DNA of 64,000 nucleotides from Brachypodius melanocephalos (lineage: Eukaryota > Chordata > Aves > Passeriformes > Pycnonotidae). Under the pieces are notes generated by a model. The model saw only the letters and a program-made list of their open reading frames with translations. It did no database searches and was not told where the DNA came from. A program made the position numbers and the translations under genes. How positions within the stretch are numbered: the first letter of the stretch is position 1; every line of letters begins with the position of its first letter. Below are positions 1-13,830 of the stretch, piece after piece. The stretch covers positions 2,578,993 through 2,642,992 of the forward strand of contig VZSR01000680.1 of NCBI GenBank assembly GCA_013398615.1, read 5' to 3'.

Positions 1-3000
1 TGTCTCCTTTCCCCTTCCCATTGCTCTGCTGTGTTTGTGTTTTATTTGCTTGAGTAAGGATTGAGACACGAGAGGGGAGCCATCCCCTGCCCCTGAGCAG
101 GGAGGACAGGCTGGAGGGAGGAGTCAGGGAGGAGCTGAACTTCACAAAATTGCTAAGGTTACTGGCAAAATCTCTGCTCTCTTCCCAGGAAACGAGATGT
201 TAATCTTTCCCCAGTGCTGCTTTGCATAAGGTCCATTCCAGAGAGCTGTGTTTGTTTTAATTTCTGTAATTACTGATAGCGTGCTGATTATGCTGCTATA
301 GATTTGACGTGAATTGCTATATTAATGAGATCAAAAATTAGGAGATGTCTGCTGTGGAAATGAAGAAGACGAGAGCAGCTGGGGGAAGGGAGGGAAGTGG
401 AGAATTGAATTCATACCCTGTTACTGCAGAGCTCTCTCTCGTTGGCTTTTTTTGGAGCCTGAGCCTTTGTCCCTGGCAGGAGTTGGAGTATGCAAATGAT
501 AACATTGACCCGAGTCCCTGGATGTGCTGTACAGTCCATCAGGGGCTCTGATTTCCTTCCTGCTCCCTGTGTTAGACCATGCAGCTCATCTCAGAGTGGT
601 CTTCTGGACATTGATACGCAGCTGTGGTGAAACAATGGTGAACAGTGCATCTGCCTTCCTTCCCTTTCCTCTTCTCCTCACTTGCATCCCTAAGGATTAA
701 CTCACTGAATCTCCTGCTGTTTTCCCCTGTGCTGCTCCCTGGCTGGTTTGCTGTCACTGCCCTGCTGGGTGCCCAGATGTTCAGAGCCTTCTGGATTTTT
801 CCTGCAAACACATCATTTCCCCCCAGCCACCCTTGTCTCTAAGGCTCTTCTTTTCCCCTCTGCTATACACGAGCCACCTACTCCTATGAGGATCCACAGT
901 AGGAAAACCAGACCCTCCCAGGCTCCTCCTGGTCCCTTGGCCTGTCTTTTCATTTCATGGCACAGCTACATCAGCATCCTGGGGGGCAAATGTGTGTCAG
1001 CTTTCACTCTCAGTTCCTTTCTCCCTATGTGGTATCATTATGTGCAGTATAGGAGGAAGTTTTTATGCAGTGCTCAGGGTCAGCTGCCTTTTCTGTCCGG
1101 CACAAGGTATTTGCAGACCACATTGGCTGTTTTGGTTTCTTGGAAGCTGCTGTATAGATGTTGCATTTCTTTGCTTTATCTCTTAAAAAGTTTTACTACA
1201 CCACCTGTCCAGCTACTGAAATAATCATGTCATTGGGACAACATAACAGCTTGCTTCAGAGACTTTCTTACATATTTTATTTTTATTTCTACAAAAACAC
1301 ATATATTCTTTGTGCCTGCTGTCTGAGTGAACTTCGTAAAGGGACAAAATGACTATCAGATGGCAAGGCTGTTGCTTTGGAGTTTAGAAAGGTGAAATTA
1401 TATCAAAAGCCTGAAGCTATTTTTATTTGCAGCCTCCCTCATCCTCAACTGTTAGACTTCTTTTAAATTTAATTTTGATACTTTGATTTTTAATTAATAT
1501 TTTTATTTTAGCGGTATGAATTATCTGTATTCCTGACAGAGAAAATTCTCTTCTGGTAGATTTTGTCAGTAAAGGATGTATCCCAGTTCTTCAAACTGCA
1601 ATCAGTGTGTGCTTTGATGGCTTTGGGAGTCGAGTCAGCTGTTAGATACAAGCCTACTACATAGTCATGGTCAGTACAGCTTTTGATTTAGACAGGATGG
1701 TTTGATCCATGCCATTCTCAGCAGCTAAATATTTAGTAAAGAGAAAGAACCCCTAGATTCTCTTGATTTTTAGCCATGTGTTTCAGCCTGTCTCTGCTCA
1801 GTTGGGCAGGTGAAAACGTGTCCTACTCTCAGCAGACCTGGCTGGTTGTCCAGGTGGCACTCTTGGAGCACCAGCCACCAGAGTAATCCCTAGGGAGGGC
1901 CTTCCATAAAAATTGACTTCGTGTAGCTCTTCAATTACTGGAAGCAACATGAAATTTCATGGTGAAACTTTCTTGACTCATTGTGAGCTGAAGAAACCGA
2001 TCAAAAATGATGACAGCAAGCAATATGCCGTCTATTTTAGTCACCTCTTTGTGGCTACTGGCAAAATGCTCAGGAGTTGCTATTTTGAAATTTCTTAGCT
2101 GGTAATTGTTTGGGGCTGAGCGTTCGGTCACTTGTAGGTTTAGATGTTTATAGAGTCCCCTGGCAGGTGGTGAATATGGAATGTGGTAGTACCAAGCTCT
2201 TTCTCAGCACTCATCACCAAAAATCTCACAGGACCACATCAAATGTGTATTGATTTAGTTTCTTTTACTGGTAGATTTAGCTGCAGCGAGGCTGTTTGCT
2301 CAAGAACACGCAAGGGTCATGCAGGTTCTACCAGCACTACCTATCCTTCCTCCCGAGCTGTGGCTTCAACAAGCCTACCATTCTTGGCCTTAATACAAAG
2401 GGAAATATTAAACTGGACTAGTTAGGAAACGCTTTCAGGAAAACTCCTAGTAGCAGAGTATCTGCTTGCATAACCTTAGAATGAGACACCAGCCATGTTT
2501 TTGTTTGGTGGACTCCACAGAGAGAAGCGCCGGGCGGTTCTGGAGTTGTGAACATTAATGCAATCCGTTCTCAGTGGTGTGAGCACAATAGGTACCTCCT
2601 GGAGACGTGACTCTGCAAAGCCTCAGAGAGCCTGGAGGAGCACGTGTGACCTTGTGCTTTGGCTGGGCAGGCTGGGCACCGCCTGTGGCTGGGCACAGAG
2701 CACGGGCAGGTTGTAGAACTGGGCTGGTCTTTGCAGTTCTGCTGCCCCGTGCTGCAAATAAGGATCGAGCTAATTTTTCTCCATAAGCCCTGTGTCTTGA
2801 CCTCCCTGTGCCATTACCATTCCACACCTTTTGGAAATCTTAACAGGACAATTAAAGGGCAGCTCTTTCAGTATGCAATTGTTAAATGTGTTGTCCTTGA
2901 GAGGCACACGCTGTCCTTTTTCAAGACAGCTTAACTCTGAAATTGTTTAGCTCATTTGAGCTGTGTTCTTGCTGTAACTCAGGTTGTCTGTGTGTCTAAT

Positions 3001-5115
3001 AAAAAGAAAAAGACCTAATGTCTGCAAATTGCTTTGATATTTAGGCTAAAGGTGCTGACAGAAAAACGCAGGATTAGCAAGAGAGGGCATTTCAAAGGCA
3101 CTAATGAGAGTTGGGTTGCTAACTCCCCTTAGGTGCCTTGTAAAATGCCTTCTGCAAATAGTAATTCACACAGTACTGTGGACATCCAAGATGTGTGGGA
3201 AAAATAACTGCAGCTCCATATCTTGTTTAGTTTTGGCTGTGCTGTCCTTATGAATACTAGGAAACAATTAATCAAATGCATTTGTTTAAAACAGTAAACC
3301 TCAATGAAATTGTCACGGTATAAATCAAGTTATGGTATGCCTTCAGGAGATTGATCAGTAAAGGCAGCACATGCTGGAAGCATAATGCCTTGGTTTGATA
3401 CAGCTCCTCGTGGGTCATGTTCTGGATTTAATTTCATTTCCCACCTGCTCTTGGGCAGTGAGGAGACCCTTTGAAGCTGCTTTGTCTTTGCAGTGGTGAT
3501 TCAGTGAGTGTGAAATGTGACCTGAGCTTGGAGTGTATCCTGCATTCTTCAGGAGAGAGAAAAGGACTTGGTGTCTCCCACCTATCCTCCAGTGCCTGTG
3601 AGCAGAGGCAGACACCTGTGCAGCTGTGTTTCAGGAGCGTTCCTCCTTTTATAAATATCTCCATGACCACAGTGAGTGCAGTTGGATGATCTGCGCTGTG
3701 GATGGCAGCAGGAAATGCTGGGAAGTGCCCGCTGTCCCTCCCCTCCAGGGCTGCTGTGCCCCGGGCTGGGAGGTGCAGATGGGCACAGAGAGCCACACCT
3801 CTGGAAGGGGAAGCACAGAGCCAACCACTCTGAGCTGGGGGAGTTGAAAACCCAATAATGCCTTGTAGCTCCACAAGGTGCGTCCTTCACGGCATCACAA
3901 AGTTTTTTGCAAACCTCCTCTTCCCTTTGTTGGCAAGGGTGTTTACATTACATTCTGCAGGTGCCTCTCTCAGCCTCAGTCTATTTTCCTGTCTCTTGGC
4001 TGTGATATGCTGTGGTTTGTCATGGAAGCAATTACCTTCTCTTGGTCTAGCACCAAATTTATCTTTTCCCTTTGCCAGAGATCAAGGTCAGGATGAGAAG
4101 CTGCACTTGTCCCATCCTGGAAATGCTCAGCAATTACTGTAGCTCCTTCTGTTTCCATATGTGCAGGGATGTAAATCCATACTGTTTGCACTGGCATCAT
4201 GACATGTCAGTAGCATGGTTCTGGAGAATAACATGCATTACCTTCCAGGAAGCATATGATAATGGGGTTTTTTATGTTCCTGTAAAATTGTGGCTATGTT
4301 TATTTACAAAGGGTGTGTTTTGTACTATGATTGGAGTACATGACTGGAGGCTTAGATTATCGAAGAGTTTTCCTGTCAGATAACACGAAGTTTCAGTCTG
4401 AGATTTCTCATCAGGCATCTTCACAAGTAAAAACCTAACTGTGACAATGATGAAACTAGTACAACATTCACAAGTTGCCCTTTAACTCTATTTGACTGTA
4501 TTTGGGTTCAAGTTAAACTACTTCAAAGAAGATAATACTAACTCATTTAGCAAAAACAAGAGTACTACGTTACTTGATGGTAAATAGAGTGGTCTTTAGT
4601 GATGTGTTTTTCTGCAGCAATGACGAAAGTTATTGATGAATGTCTTTAAAATGGTAGGAAGGAGTTTAGTGCTAAACACTTAGCTTGTTCAGATCATGAC
4701 TGATTTGTTAGCATAAGATTAAGTGGTTTTGGCACTTCAGTGGTACTCGTGGATGTCTCATGGAGTTGCTGTCAGAATTTCACTGACATAAAACCCTTGG
4801 TGTCTCCCTACTTCGTGTCACTTCCCCTTTCCTCCCTTGGCAAATTTCTGAGAAGACCCTTGGATACTTCATGTCTCTTTTGAAAATGAATCCTGCCGCC
4901 CTGGAAGGTGCTTGGCCCCCCTGCAGTGCTGGGCACCAGTGTTCTGTGTGTACTCTGGGGCTCCCTGGGCAGCTGGTGCATCACTCACATCACCAGGCAC
5001 ACACTTCCTTCCTTCCACCCACATCCACCTCCTCTGCCATGCTTTCATGCCTCTATTCCAAAGTTCACGTTGTCCTCTCTTTCTCTCCCTCCCCCACCCC
5101 ACTTTCTTTTAACAG
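1..5115 (+). other. ETV6: ETV6 intron 1 (3' part)
   Basis: Non-coding sequence upstream of the first ETV6 exon in the window. It ends in a strong acceptor: a long pyrimidine tract from about 5069 to 5110 followed by AACAG at 5111-5115. Human ETV6 exon 1 encodes only about 11 residues (MSETPAQCSIK) before the phase-0 junction. I looked for an ATG followed by such a peptide and a GT donor and found none here, so the promoter and exon 1 are presumably upstream. The open frames in this stretch (for example 748-1224 + and 3434-3874 -) are short, have no recognisable domain, and look like chance. A 14-bp palindrome, CATGAAATTTCATG, lies at 1949-1962. No interspersed repeat is recognisable by eye. 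Confidence 0.85.
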
Positions 5116-5242
5116 CAGGAAAGAATTTCGTACACACCTCCAGCGAGCCCGGTACCAAATTACGCCTCGTCACCACTACATGTCCCAGTGCCTCAAGCCA
5201 TCAGGATGGAGGAGGACACCATCAGACTGCCAGCACACCTGC
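5116..5242 (+). CDS. ETV6: ETV6 coding exon 2 (N-terminal region)
   Basis: This exon encodes the N-terminal arm of the ETS-family repressor ETV6/TEL, just before the Pointed domain. Reading from CAG at 5116 gives QERISYTPPASPVPNYASS and continues through VPVPQAIRMEEDTIRLPAHL, matching human ETV6 residues from Q12 onward. Exon 1 should supply about 11 residues upstream. The acceptor is a pyrimidine tract plus AACAG (5111-5115) and the donor is C/GTGAGT at 5243. The exon is phase 0 at its start and leaves one base (C) that joins GT of exon 3 to make Arg. It is 127 nt, against 130 nt in human, because one Thr codon in the human SSTPLH segment is absent (here SSPLH). The internal ATG at 5206 corresponds to human Met43, a known alternative start. 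It has A at -3 and G at +4, a good initiation context. The identity is firm; numbering assumes an 11-codon exon 1. Confidence 0.95.
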
Positions 5243-8200
5243 GTGAGTGTCAGCACCAGGCTGCTAGAGTCCTGGCACTGAGGAGGGGGCAGGGCAGGGT
5301 GGGGACTTACTCCTGGTTTTGTGGAAGACAGCAGGGAAGTCCCTGGCTTTACACTTTCTTTTTTTAATAAGCTCTAGCTGGTTTGGTGTTCCTAGTTGTT
5401 GTTTTTAACTGAAGAAAATGACTTAAATACAGTATGCTGAATCTCCTCTCCCATCTCCTGCACCCCTTCTCAAGCATTTGGCCTGTTTCTAGGGACAGGC
5501 ACAAACACGGAGGGTTTATTTTGATGGGAAGTGCTCTGTTTCCTTCCACTTTGTTGGAATTGCTCTGCAACACAAGGTCAGAGTTTCACCAGCTGTGGCA
5601 AGTGGAATGCATTTGTGCTGTGGCTGTTTTCAGTTTCTGAGGGGTTTCAGGTACTTGTGGTGCTCAGGCTCTCTAGTGTAGAGCATGAGTGCTGCCAGAG
5701 GCAGGGGAAAGGAGGAGGAGTGAGCTTAGCTGAGCACAAAAGGATGCTGCAAAGGAGGAAGGACATATCACTGACACTGGAACAGAAACTGGAGCTGAGG
5801 GCAAGGTAAGAGCCAGGTACATCCTTGCTGAGATGATTTAGTGTTTGACAAATAGGAAAGGCCAAGGACTGTTGGCCAGTGGGAGGTGAGTTAGGATGGA
5901 GACAAGAAGAGTGCGATTTTCCTTTTTGGAGGGGAAGCAGTTCTGATGGAAATAAAGATGTTTTAAGTAAACATTGTCATGTGTTACATTCCTGGGGTAC
6001 TTAAACAACAGTGAACAAGAGGCCCAGGAGCAAACAAAACTTTGTGCTTTGCCCTCTGACAGATGGGTTTGGGATTTTGCAGGGGGGAAGAGGGGGAAGT
6101 CCATGTTTATCACAAGACGCTCTCATTCCTGTCCTCAGCTGTCTTCCACACACACACCTTTTCTGGATACAAGCTGTGTTTAAAGCACTTCTGTAGTCCT
6201 GTGCTCGCTCCCTTGCTGCCCACTGAGTTACTCTGCCCCATGCTGTGTCTCGTGTCCTGCCTGGCCCAGTTTTCTGTGCTCTCTGGTGGGAGTGGGAGCT
6301 GCTGCTGTAGTGTTTCTGCTCTGGTTCCTTCCTGAGCATCCATGAGCTCCCAGGCCCAGTTTGCACGTGTGTGTGGCTGCTCAGCTGCTCCCCTGGCCCG
6401 GGGAGGAATTGGCTGCCATATTTACAGGGCATTTCTATGCTTAGCCCAAAAAAACCCAACACAAACAGTTTTTCTCCAGCAGTTCTCCCTACTGCTGCTG
6501 TTTATGCCCAGATCTTTGGGGTTTTTTCCTCCTTGCAGCAGTTGGTACTGTTTGCTTTTGCTGTGGGAGCCTGTCTGTCCACTCCACAGTCAGGATCACA
6601 GCTGGGTTTGCAATCACTTACTGCCCTCCCCTCTGTATCTGGCAGATGCACAAGGCAGGGAGGCAGAGACTCTTGATACCAAGAGTGGTGGTACATATTG
6701 TACCTGCTTCCTTCCCATCAGCCAGCCAGCATGCTGGATAGTGCTGAATTTATAAAGCTTCCTCTCAGGGAAGACTTCTCACACAGTATTTTTGGAATGT
6801 GATCCAACCTTTCACCTTGGCTCTTGTTTTGGTTTTTCTGTTCTTTTGGTTGGCACATTTTTAAACTTGCAAGGCTTCTCTCCCTTCAGTATTTCCACAC
6901 CAGTCTGACTTGTTGCCGTGTAGAAGCACAGATGATTAAATCATGAAATATCCTTCCATAAAGTTAGTGTCTGAGGCCATAAACAACATGGAACACATTT
7001 CTATAGCTTTACTAGTAGTAGTCAATGGCAGTGTAGTATTTTCTAGCTCAGTATGCAGTCAGTATTGACACAAAACACTGTTAGCAGCCAACAGACCACC
7101 CCAACACTGTTAAAACCGCTCTAAGTACATAGCCTCACAGCTAGGCCAGGAGCAGCCTTTCTGAATTTCTACAACAATCTCTGGTATAACTTTTGTTAGA
7201 AAACTTCATGCAGGAACTGTTGTGTTTAGGTCCAGTAACTGAGCTACAGCATGTGCAGAAAGATTTCTGCTCTTCATGTAGAAAACTTAAGTGATGAGGA
7301 GGATATAAGGTCTCTAGATGTTCCTTTAATGCTTAATTATCTCCTTATTTGCTTTTTTTTCTTAAGTGCCCTATTTATAGTTTGAATTAGTCAAGCTTCA
7401 GTTTCCAACTATTAGATCTCATTATCGCCTTTCCTGCTAAATATTGTCAAAAGACTCCTCCTGATATAGGTGCTTTTAGATAGTCACTTCTTAACCTTTT
7501 CTTGGCTAAACTGGATAGGAAGAGAGGTTCTTAAGGCTGTCAGTCTTCCTGTTAAGCTTTCAGATTTCAAATCCTGTTTATATCACCTCTGTGAACTGTT
7601 TCCCACTTCAGACATCCTTCTTAAAGTGAAGACAACAGAAGTGAAGATGGTATTCCGGCAGTCTTGCTAAAACCATGCATAGAAATAACTCAGTTCCTTT
7701 TGGATTTTGTGTGATGAGGTATTAATACAGGGTTTTTCAGTTCCTGCATGGACTTCTCTCATTTATTTGTTTATTTTTAGAGATGTGTCTGAGGTACAGC
7801 TTTGATCTTAAATCCAAACTGCCTCAGAAGTCAGGCAAAGTAACTAATTTGTAGTTCATGCTGTGTGTGAAGGCTGGGTTTAGATCTGCAAAGTCCAAGG
7901 ATTTTCTAGGTCTGAGATGTTGTTTGGTTAGTAGTTTTGGTTGTTTCTGTGGAGCATAATGACTTCTTTCAGCCCTCACTCGTTCCAGTACAACAGGGAG
8001 ATGTGGTAAATTCCTCTCCTGACACACACACATCTGATAGGTTGTCAGGCCTCCACTCCTCCTGTTTCCATGACATTCTGATGGCATTCAACAAAATCAA
8101 GGTAGGGTTCATTCCCAACCCACACATCTCCATGGACCTGTGCTGTAGGTGCAGCTGAAAAGAGCAGTTGGCCCAAAGAGAGAGCTAGAGACAAATGGAA

Positions 8201-9923
8201 CATGTAGAGCACTCTCTGGATTCAGGCAGCTTTATGCCTTCTGAGAAGAAATTTCTCTGTTTCTGATGTTCCAGATCACTCCGAGAGCACCACCAGTATC
8301 AGAACAATAAGCAGAGCAATTTCCTTTGGTGTGATAAATTATTTGTCACTGCTTAATGAGCAAATGAGCCTCAGGTAGGCTGAGCTGATTTTATCCAGAG
8401 ACTGGAAAAAGAAGTGCAGTTTGGAAGGGTGGAATGCACACCTCTTTGCTACAAGCTTCCTTCTCTTTGGTCAACAGAGCTAAAATTATATAGACGAACA
8501 CCTTTTTCTGGGGGTGATGTGAAGGCACTTTCCTCTTCTCACACAACCTTTCATGTTTTAAGTAGCTGCTTTCTCCCCAGCCAGCCTATTGTACAGAAAT
8601 GCAGTGTAATCAGTCTTAACTTTAAATCTCTGGGATAGTAGGAATCATTTCTGGATAAAACATGCCTTTCTCTGGTGCTACACTCCTCTGTAAGGGACTT
8701 TTGATCCATACTTTTAAACCTACTTGTCTGCCTAACATCCAGTAGGAGCAGAGTATTGGGGGCATTGTTAACAAAATCTCAGTGGGGAGCTGGGGAATAT
8801 CCTTTCCTCCATTTCAAGCATGAATGCTCTCTGTCCCTGGTGTGTCTGCTTTGTATGATCTTTGTCAGTGTCTATGATCTCCCCTTGACTAATGCCACAC
8901 AGAAGGAGTGTTTGGAAAATGGAGATTTTTTTACTGAGGATTGAAGAGAAGCAAGTTCAGCTCTCACACGAGGTGCTGCCCTTGGTGCCTTCTGGGACCT
9001 TGGACACCTTTTTAGCTCCGTCACTGTAAAATGAAAAAAGCCCACGAGTGCAAAGACTCTTACATGTTTTGAAAAATAGTACAGAAACTGCCCAGGTATC
9101 ATGATAATGAAAAATGTAGAGGTAGGTGGAAGTCCTCTGGAAGTATTTACATACCCCTTATCTCTGGGGAAACACTCCATTTTGTCACAGAGGAAGTTAG
9201 TGGGGTTTTGTGGTGGGGATCTGTTTGTTTTTTTAATTTCATTTTTATTAAAGCCTCTCTCTTTGTCTCATTTGGTAAAATGTCATTAGCTACTTATTTT
9301 ATGTTATGGCCAGTACCTTGTAGTAAAAAGTTCTTGAAGCTGGATAGAGGATACAGCATGTAAGAGATGGATATGAGAACCCTTCTCTGTGTCTATTAAT
9401 ATTCTCTGAGTTAGAGAGAAAACAGCTTTTTCCTTCTTTGTGATACACAGGATTAAACTACGGTGGTTTGCCTGCTAAAACAGCAACTGTAGATATGTGC
9501 TACAGGCTTCGTGGTTTTCTTCTGTCTCCTTCAATATACAACTTCTTCAGCAAGAGAGACAGAAGAAATCCCAGTGCTGGGAAAGGACTTGTTGCATGCT
9601 TTGATCCTGTGCAACATCATTCCCCTTTGCACGCTTATGCTGATTTGTACAGTTTGATTTTTATCTCTGAAGGGCATCTTCTCTTGGGAACATGTGTGTG
9701 TTTGTTTAGGGAGAGCCATCTCATGGGCAAAGATTTCAGAGTTTTCGATTGATACACACATGCAAATGAGGTTTCATTTGTTCCTCTGGTTACTCTTCTC
9801 TCCTTGATGTTGGCATCCTTCACATGTCTGCAGCCCATTGTCATAGTAAGACACGCTGCGTGTTCTTCTCTGTGCACACAAAGCGATTCTTTTTGGCAGC
9901 AACTAATTTTCCTTGCTGCTGCC

Positions 9924-9944
9924 TTTTTTTTTTTTTTTTTTTTT
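9924..9944. repeat. Poly-T tract (T21)
   Basis: Uninterrupted run of 21 T. No clear retroposed body or target-site duplication is visible around it, so it is treated as a simple repeat. Confidence 0.9.
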
Positions 9945-10676
9945 CTTCCTGAACTCCCGGCAGTTTGCTCTGATGTTCAGAGTGCAGTGATACACTCGAG
10001 GTGTCACAGTACATCATCACCTCATAGGGGAGAATTTTTACTTTGGGGCTGCAGCGTTGTCTTGACTCCAATCGCTTTTGGGGCGCTGTGGTGGTAGGGA
10101 AAGCTAAGGACCTGTTTGTAAAGTCATTTGAGTGCTTTTTGTTTCCAGTGTAGCCTTGGGTTCTGCTTTTTGGTTTTCCAGTGTGTGATAACCTGATTCC
10201 AGGTCACAGCTGATTTGGGTAAACTTCACAGAATGCAGGCCTGCTCACACACAGCTAGTGAGATCACTTTTTTAGTTTCAGTATCTCTGTGTCCCTTGTT
10301 GTTACTGTCTGTTCTACTTCCCTCCTTAAGGACAGAAAGGAAATCTTAGTTTTCTGCAATTATTATATGAAAGGCCTTTAAGTTTTTAGTGGGTGTTTCA
10401 TAGGAATCTTTCTGCATGGCTATTTGTACTGTTATTTGCTGCTCTGATTTGGTGGGAACCACTCTAGTGGTTCTGTATTTTTTTGGCATCTTTGTGACCT
10501 TAGCTGTCCCACAAACTGCAGTAAAGTTCTGTGTGGACATGAGTAGTAGGGTAGGACAGGTTGTTGGGCAGTTTCTTTATGGCATTTATTAGACCTGAAG
10601 GCAGTTTGTTGCCAGTTTCTTTCTTCTGATCAGGCATTGTTGCTTATATGTATCATTTGTGTTTTAAGGGCACTAG

Positions 10677-10703
10677 TTTTCTTTTTTTTTCTTTTTTTTT
10701 TTT
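10677..10703. repeat. T-rich tract
   Basis: T runs broken only by single C bases at 10681 and 10691, inside intron 2. Simple sequence; no attached element recognised. Confidence 0.85.
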
Positions 10704-11339
10704 CTTATTAAAGGAATGCAGGAAACAATTAAGAAAAGGAGGAGGAAACAACAACACTCAGGATTGCCAAGGATTCATTTCTTTCTGTATAGTGTCTATT
10801 AATTATGTTACTCCTTTTATTAATCCTTTGGCACCTGTTAATTATTCTACAATTTTGGCTAGCAGCTGGAAAGCCACTTTGAAGCATTAAGCATGTTGTT
10901 GTTTAGTTACTAGAATATTCAATGCACTGAACTGAAAGTATGCAGTGAGATGGGAAAAAAAGCCCTTTACCCTAAGCCACATTTAGAGCAGCAAGCAATA
11001 AAAATATTTGCTTTGGAAGGATCTTTGTGGAACAAAACTGACTGACGCACATACAGGGAAAATAAAATAAAAGCTTCATATGACAAAGGGACTGGGAGAG
11101 GTGGCCAGAATGTCAAATTAGTGCCTGAGACGAATCCTGGTCCTGCTGAAATGAGTGGTTAAATTCCCACTGATTTTTGTGGGGCCTGGGCTGGCCTCTT
11201 TCTCAAATGATTGGCTTCTCCTAGACCTCTCTTTGCTCTTCTCTGACATTATAGCCACTTAAACCTTGTTCTTCCCACTTACTGCCCTTGCTTTTCCTCC
11301 TAATCTGCTTTTTACCTCACATGTGACTAATACCACTAC

Positions 11340-11359
11340 AAAAAAAAAAAAAAAAAAAA
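11340..11359. repeat. Poly-A tract (A20)
   Basis: Run of 20 A. It could be the tail of an old + strand retroposed sequence, but the upstream sequence shows no recognisable parent and no target-site duplication. It is called only as a homopolymer. Confidence 0.9.
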
Positions 11360-13817
11360 TTAAGCCTGGCAATGGCACTGCTTGCTAACACCTTATTGCA
11401 GTATTTAATCTTGATGTTCCATCTTTGTCTTCCACCATAGGCTATTCCTGCACGTTTTTATTGTGAGCTCTGCAGGGAGGGTCCATCCAGTGGTGCCTCC
11501 TGCTCTTTGTTTAGAACTGTTAATAATCTACTGACAGGCTGACTGGAGTGTGGAAATCCCAGCCAGCCATCCTGCCAGCCTCAGTGGCCCTTATTTTGGT
11601 TAACCCCAGCAAAGCTCCTTCAGGACTCTGAGCCGTGCCCGGTTTTTTGGCAAACAGGGTGAAAATCATGAGCTGGGGAGGCACTGATCCTGCCTGCCTC
11701 TAACCTAAGGTGGGCTGTGCTCAGCTGGACTGAGCTCATCTGCTCCACCCTGTATCCCAGGGGCTTCTTACAGTGGATCTCAGGCCAGCCTCCAAGAGAT
11801 CATCCAAACAAGGAACCTGCGTGGGTGGGAAGCCCAGTCTGGGTCAGTCCTGTGCCATGGCTGGGCACAATACAGATGCTGATGTTTTATATGGACCGTG
11901 CTGCACTGGGAGGAGTGAAACCCCTGTACTGATTCCACTGGGAGAACGGTGGCCTTTGGATCATGAAGATGCTGCTTTGCATTTTTCTGGTATGGTGTTT
12001 GTTGGTCACCTGTAGGAGCCCAACCCCCTTGTCACTGGGTTTGCAGTGCAGTGACACCGGGCCCCTTCACTTGTCACTTTTGCAAACAGCTGGTGAGTTT
12101 AACCCTAAATCTGTTAACTCCTTCCTGCTGTCCATGGCAGAAGCACCCAGGTTAAGTGTGCAAAAACTTGTCAAGGGAGCTGTGAGCTGCTTTCTGCTCC
12201 TTGGGAGGTGATAGAATCAGGTGGGGTTTATTTTTCCCAATGTGCCTGGTTGTTGCCCAGAGTGAACAGCAGTTTCCTGCACTGACACTTCCCAGTGGAA
12301 GTGTGAGGAGGGGCAGGATCCTTCCTGCCTCAGTGGGAACTTGCAGAGCAGCCCTGGCGTGGGAGGTCCAAGAGCCCTGTGCCTCAGGATCTGGAAAGCT
12401 GGCACTGTGGGAGTCCCGGTGGTGCTAAGCCAGGCTTTTACCCTCTTGGAAAGCTTCACTGTAGGGATTTAAATCTCCAAAATACACATTCACCTCTATT
12501 CAGAGGGGAAAGGAAGCCATGTCACTTTAATATGGGATTCAAGCTTGATCCCTTGTGGAATTCCCCTGGAAAGTGTGGAGAGGAATAAGAAGCAAAAGCA
12601 GCAGGACATTTATGGTATTGCTGGGTTTGAAGCATTTTTAGCTTTTTCTTAAAGGGACACTGTCAAGATCAGTGAACCTAAAATTAGATTGCTTTTCTCT
12701 TTCTATCCCAAATGTCTGTTCAATTTTTCATTTGTATTACGTTATAAATGCTTCCATGCTCTCTTTTTAAAATTATTTTTTGTAAGAAATAAAATGAATG
12801 CAAAGAATGCAGCATTCATAAGCAGCCTTACAACTAAAGAAAACACAGAAGAGAAACTGTGTGTAAGCCATGACTAACAACTCCACAGTAAGAAACCATT
12901 GTGTGGTGAGAGCCTTGCAACAAACACAAGTGTGGTAAAAATCCCTGCAGAAGCAGCATAGCACCATGATCTTTTGAGAGAGATGAGCTGCTGCCTGTTG
13001 GAAAAGAGCAGCTCTGTCCAGCACTGAGAGGGGCATGCAGTGTCTAAGGAGAAAGCTGCTGCAGCTTTGAGGTCCCAGGAATTAATGTGGTAGGTCATGA
13101 GTAGACACACACAGAGAGGAAACAATTATTTGATGCCCTTTGTGAGAAGCTGGATTTCCTTCAGCTGTGCTTTTATGTTTTTCCTCTCTTGTGCTGGCAC
13201 TCCTTCTGGTGCTTAACATATACAGCCTGGTAAAATATTGATTAAATAAGGTTTTATGCCGTTTTTAGAACTCCCCATTTTACTGCTGGAGCAGAAGGAC
13301 TAAATGATTCTTGAGTTTGTTGAAGATATTTTTGGTAGAATGATTCCATCCAGATTTGGAGGGCCAGTCCAACACCTCAGCCAAGAGCCTCTTTTCAGTA
13401 TCATTCTCCAGAGGTTCTTGGGAGGGTGGAGCACTCCATGCATCAGGCATTCCAGCCTTGTGGAATGCTGGTGCACTTTTATGGGATGGATAGATTTGAA
13501 TGTGCTCACTTCTCACGTGAAATGTTTTGTGCAGCACCAGCATGATGCTTTTAATGTAGCAGTGGTCCTTGTTGGAGAAGTTGTGAGTTAGTTATATATT
13601 TAATAGGCATATAGTTGGTGATGTTGTGAGTTAATAAACAATCACCACTGATTGGCTTTTGAGAGTCAAAGCATTAGCAAACTTGCTTAACTCCAGATCT
13701 TTCCTCATGAGTTTTTATGCACAGGAGTCATACCCCAGGAATAGCCTGAAGCACCCTGCTTTATTTACTCCATCTGCCTGTCTGGTTGTGATCTCCCTAT
13801 GCTTTTGTATCCCACTG

Positions 13818-13830
13818 AAAAAAAAAAAAA
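13818..13830. repeat. Poly-A tract (A13)
   Basis: Run of 13 A within intron 2; simple sequence only. Confidence 0.85.

Noticed and set aside
345..551. ATGTCTGCTG... considered as ETV6 exon 1 (human starts ATG then Ser-Glu-Thr-Pro)
   Set aside because: The translation MSAVEMKKTR does not match the ETV6 N-terminus, and there is no GT donor after an 11-codon segment in the right phase.
748..1224. 158-codon + strand frame in intron 1
   Set aside because: No recognisable domain, no splice signals or neighbours to support it; within chance length for this composition.
6001..6462. 153-codon minus-strand frame
   Set aside because: Overlaps similarly long frames on the other strand, a sign of locally low stop frequency; product matches no family I recognise.
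11340..11359. A20 tract as the tail of a processed pseudogene or SINE
   Set aside because: The preceding sequence has no recognisable parent, and no target-site duplication brackets the tract.
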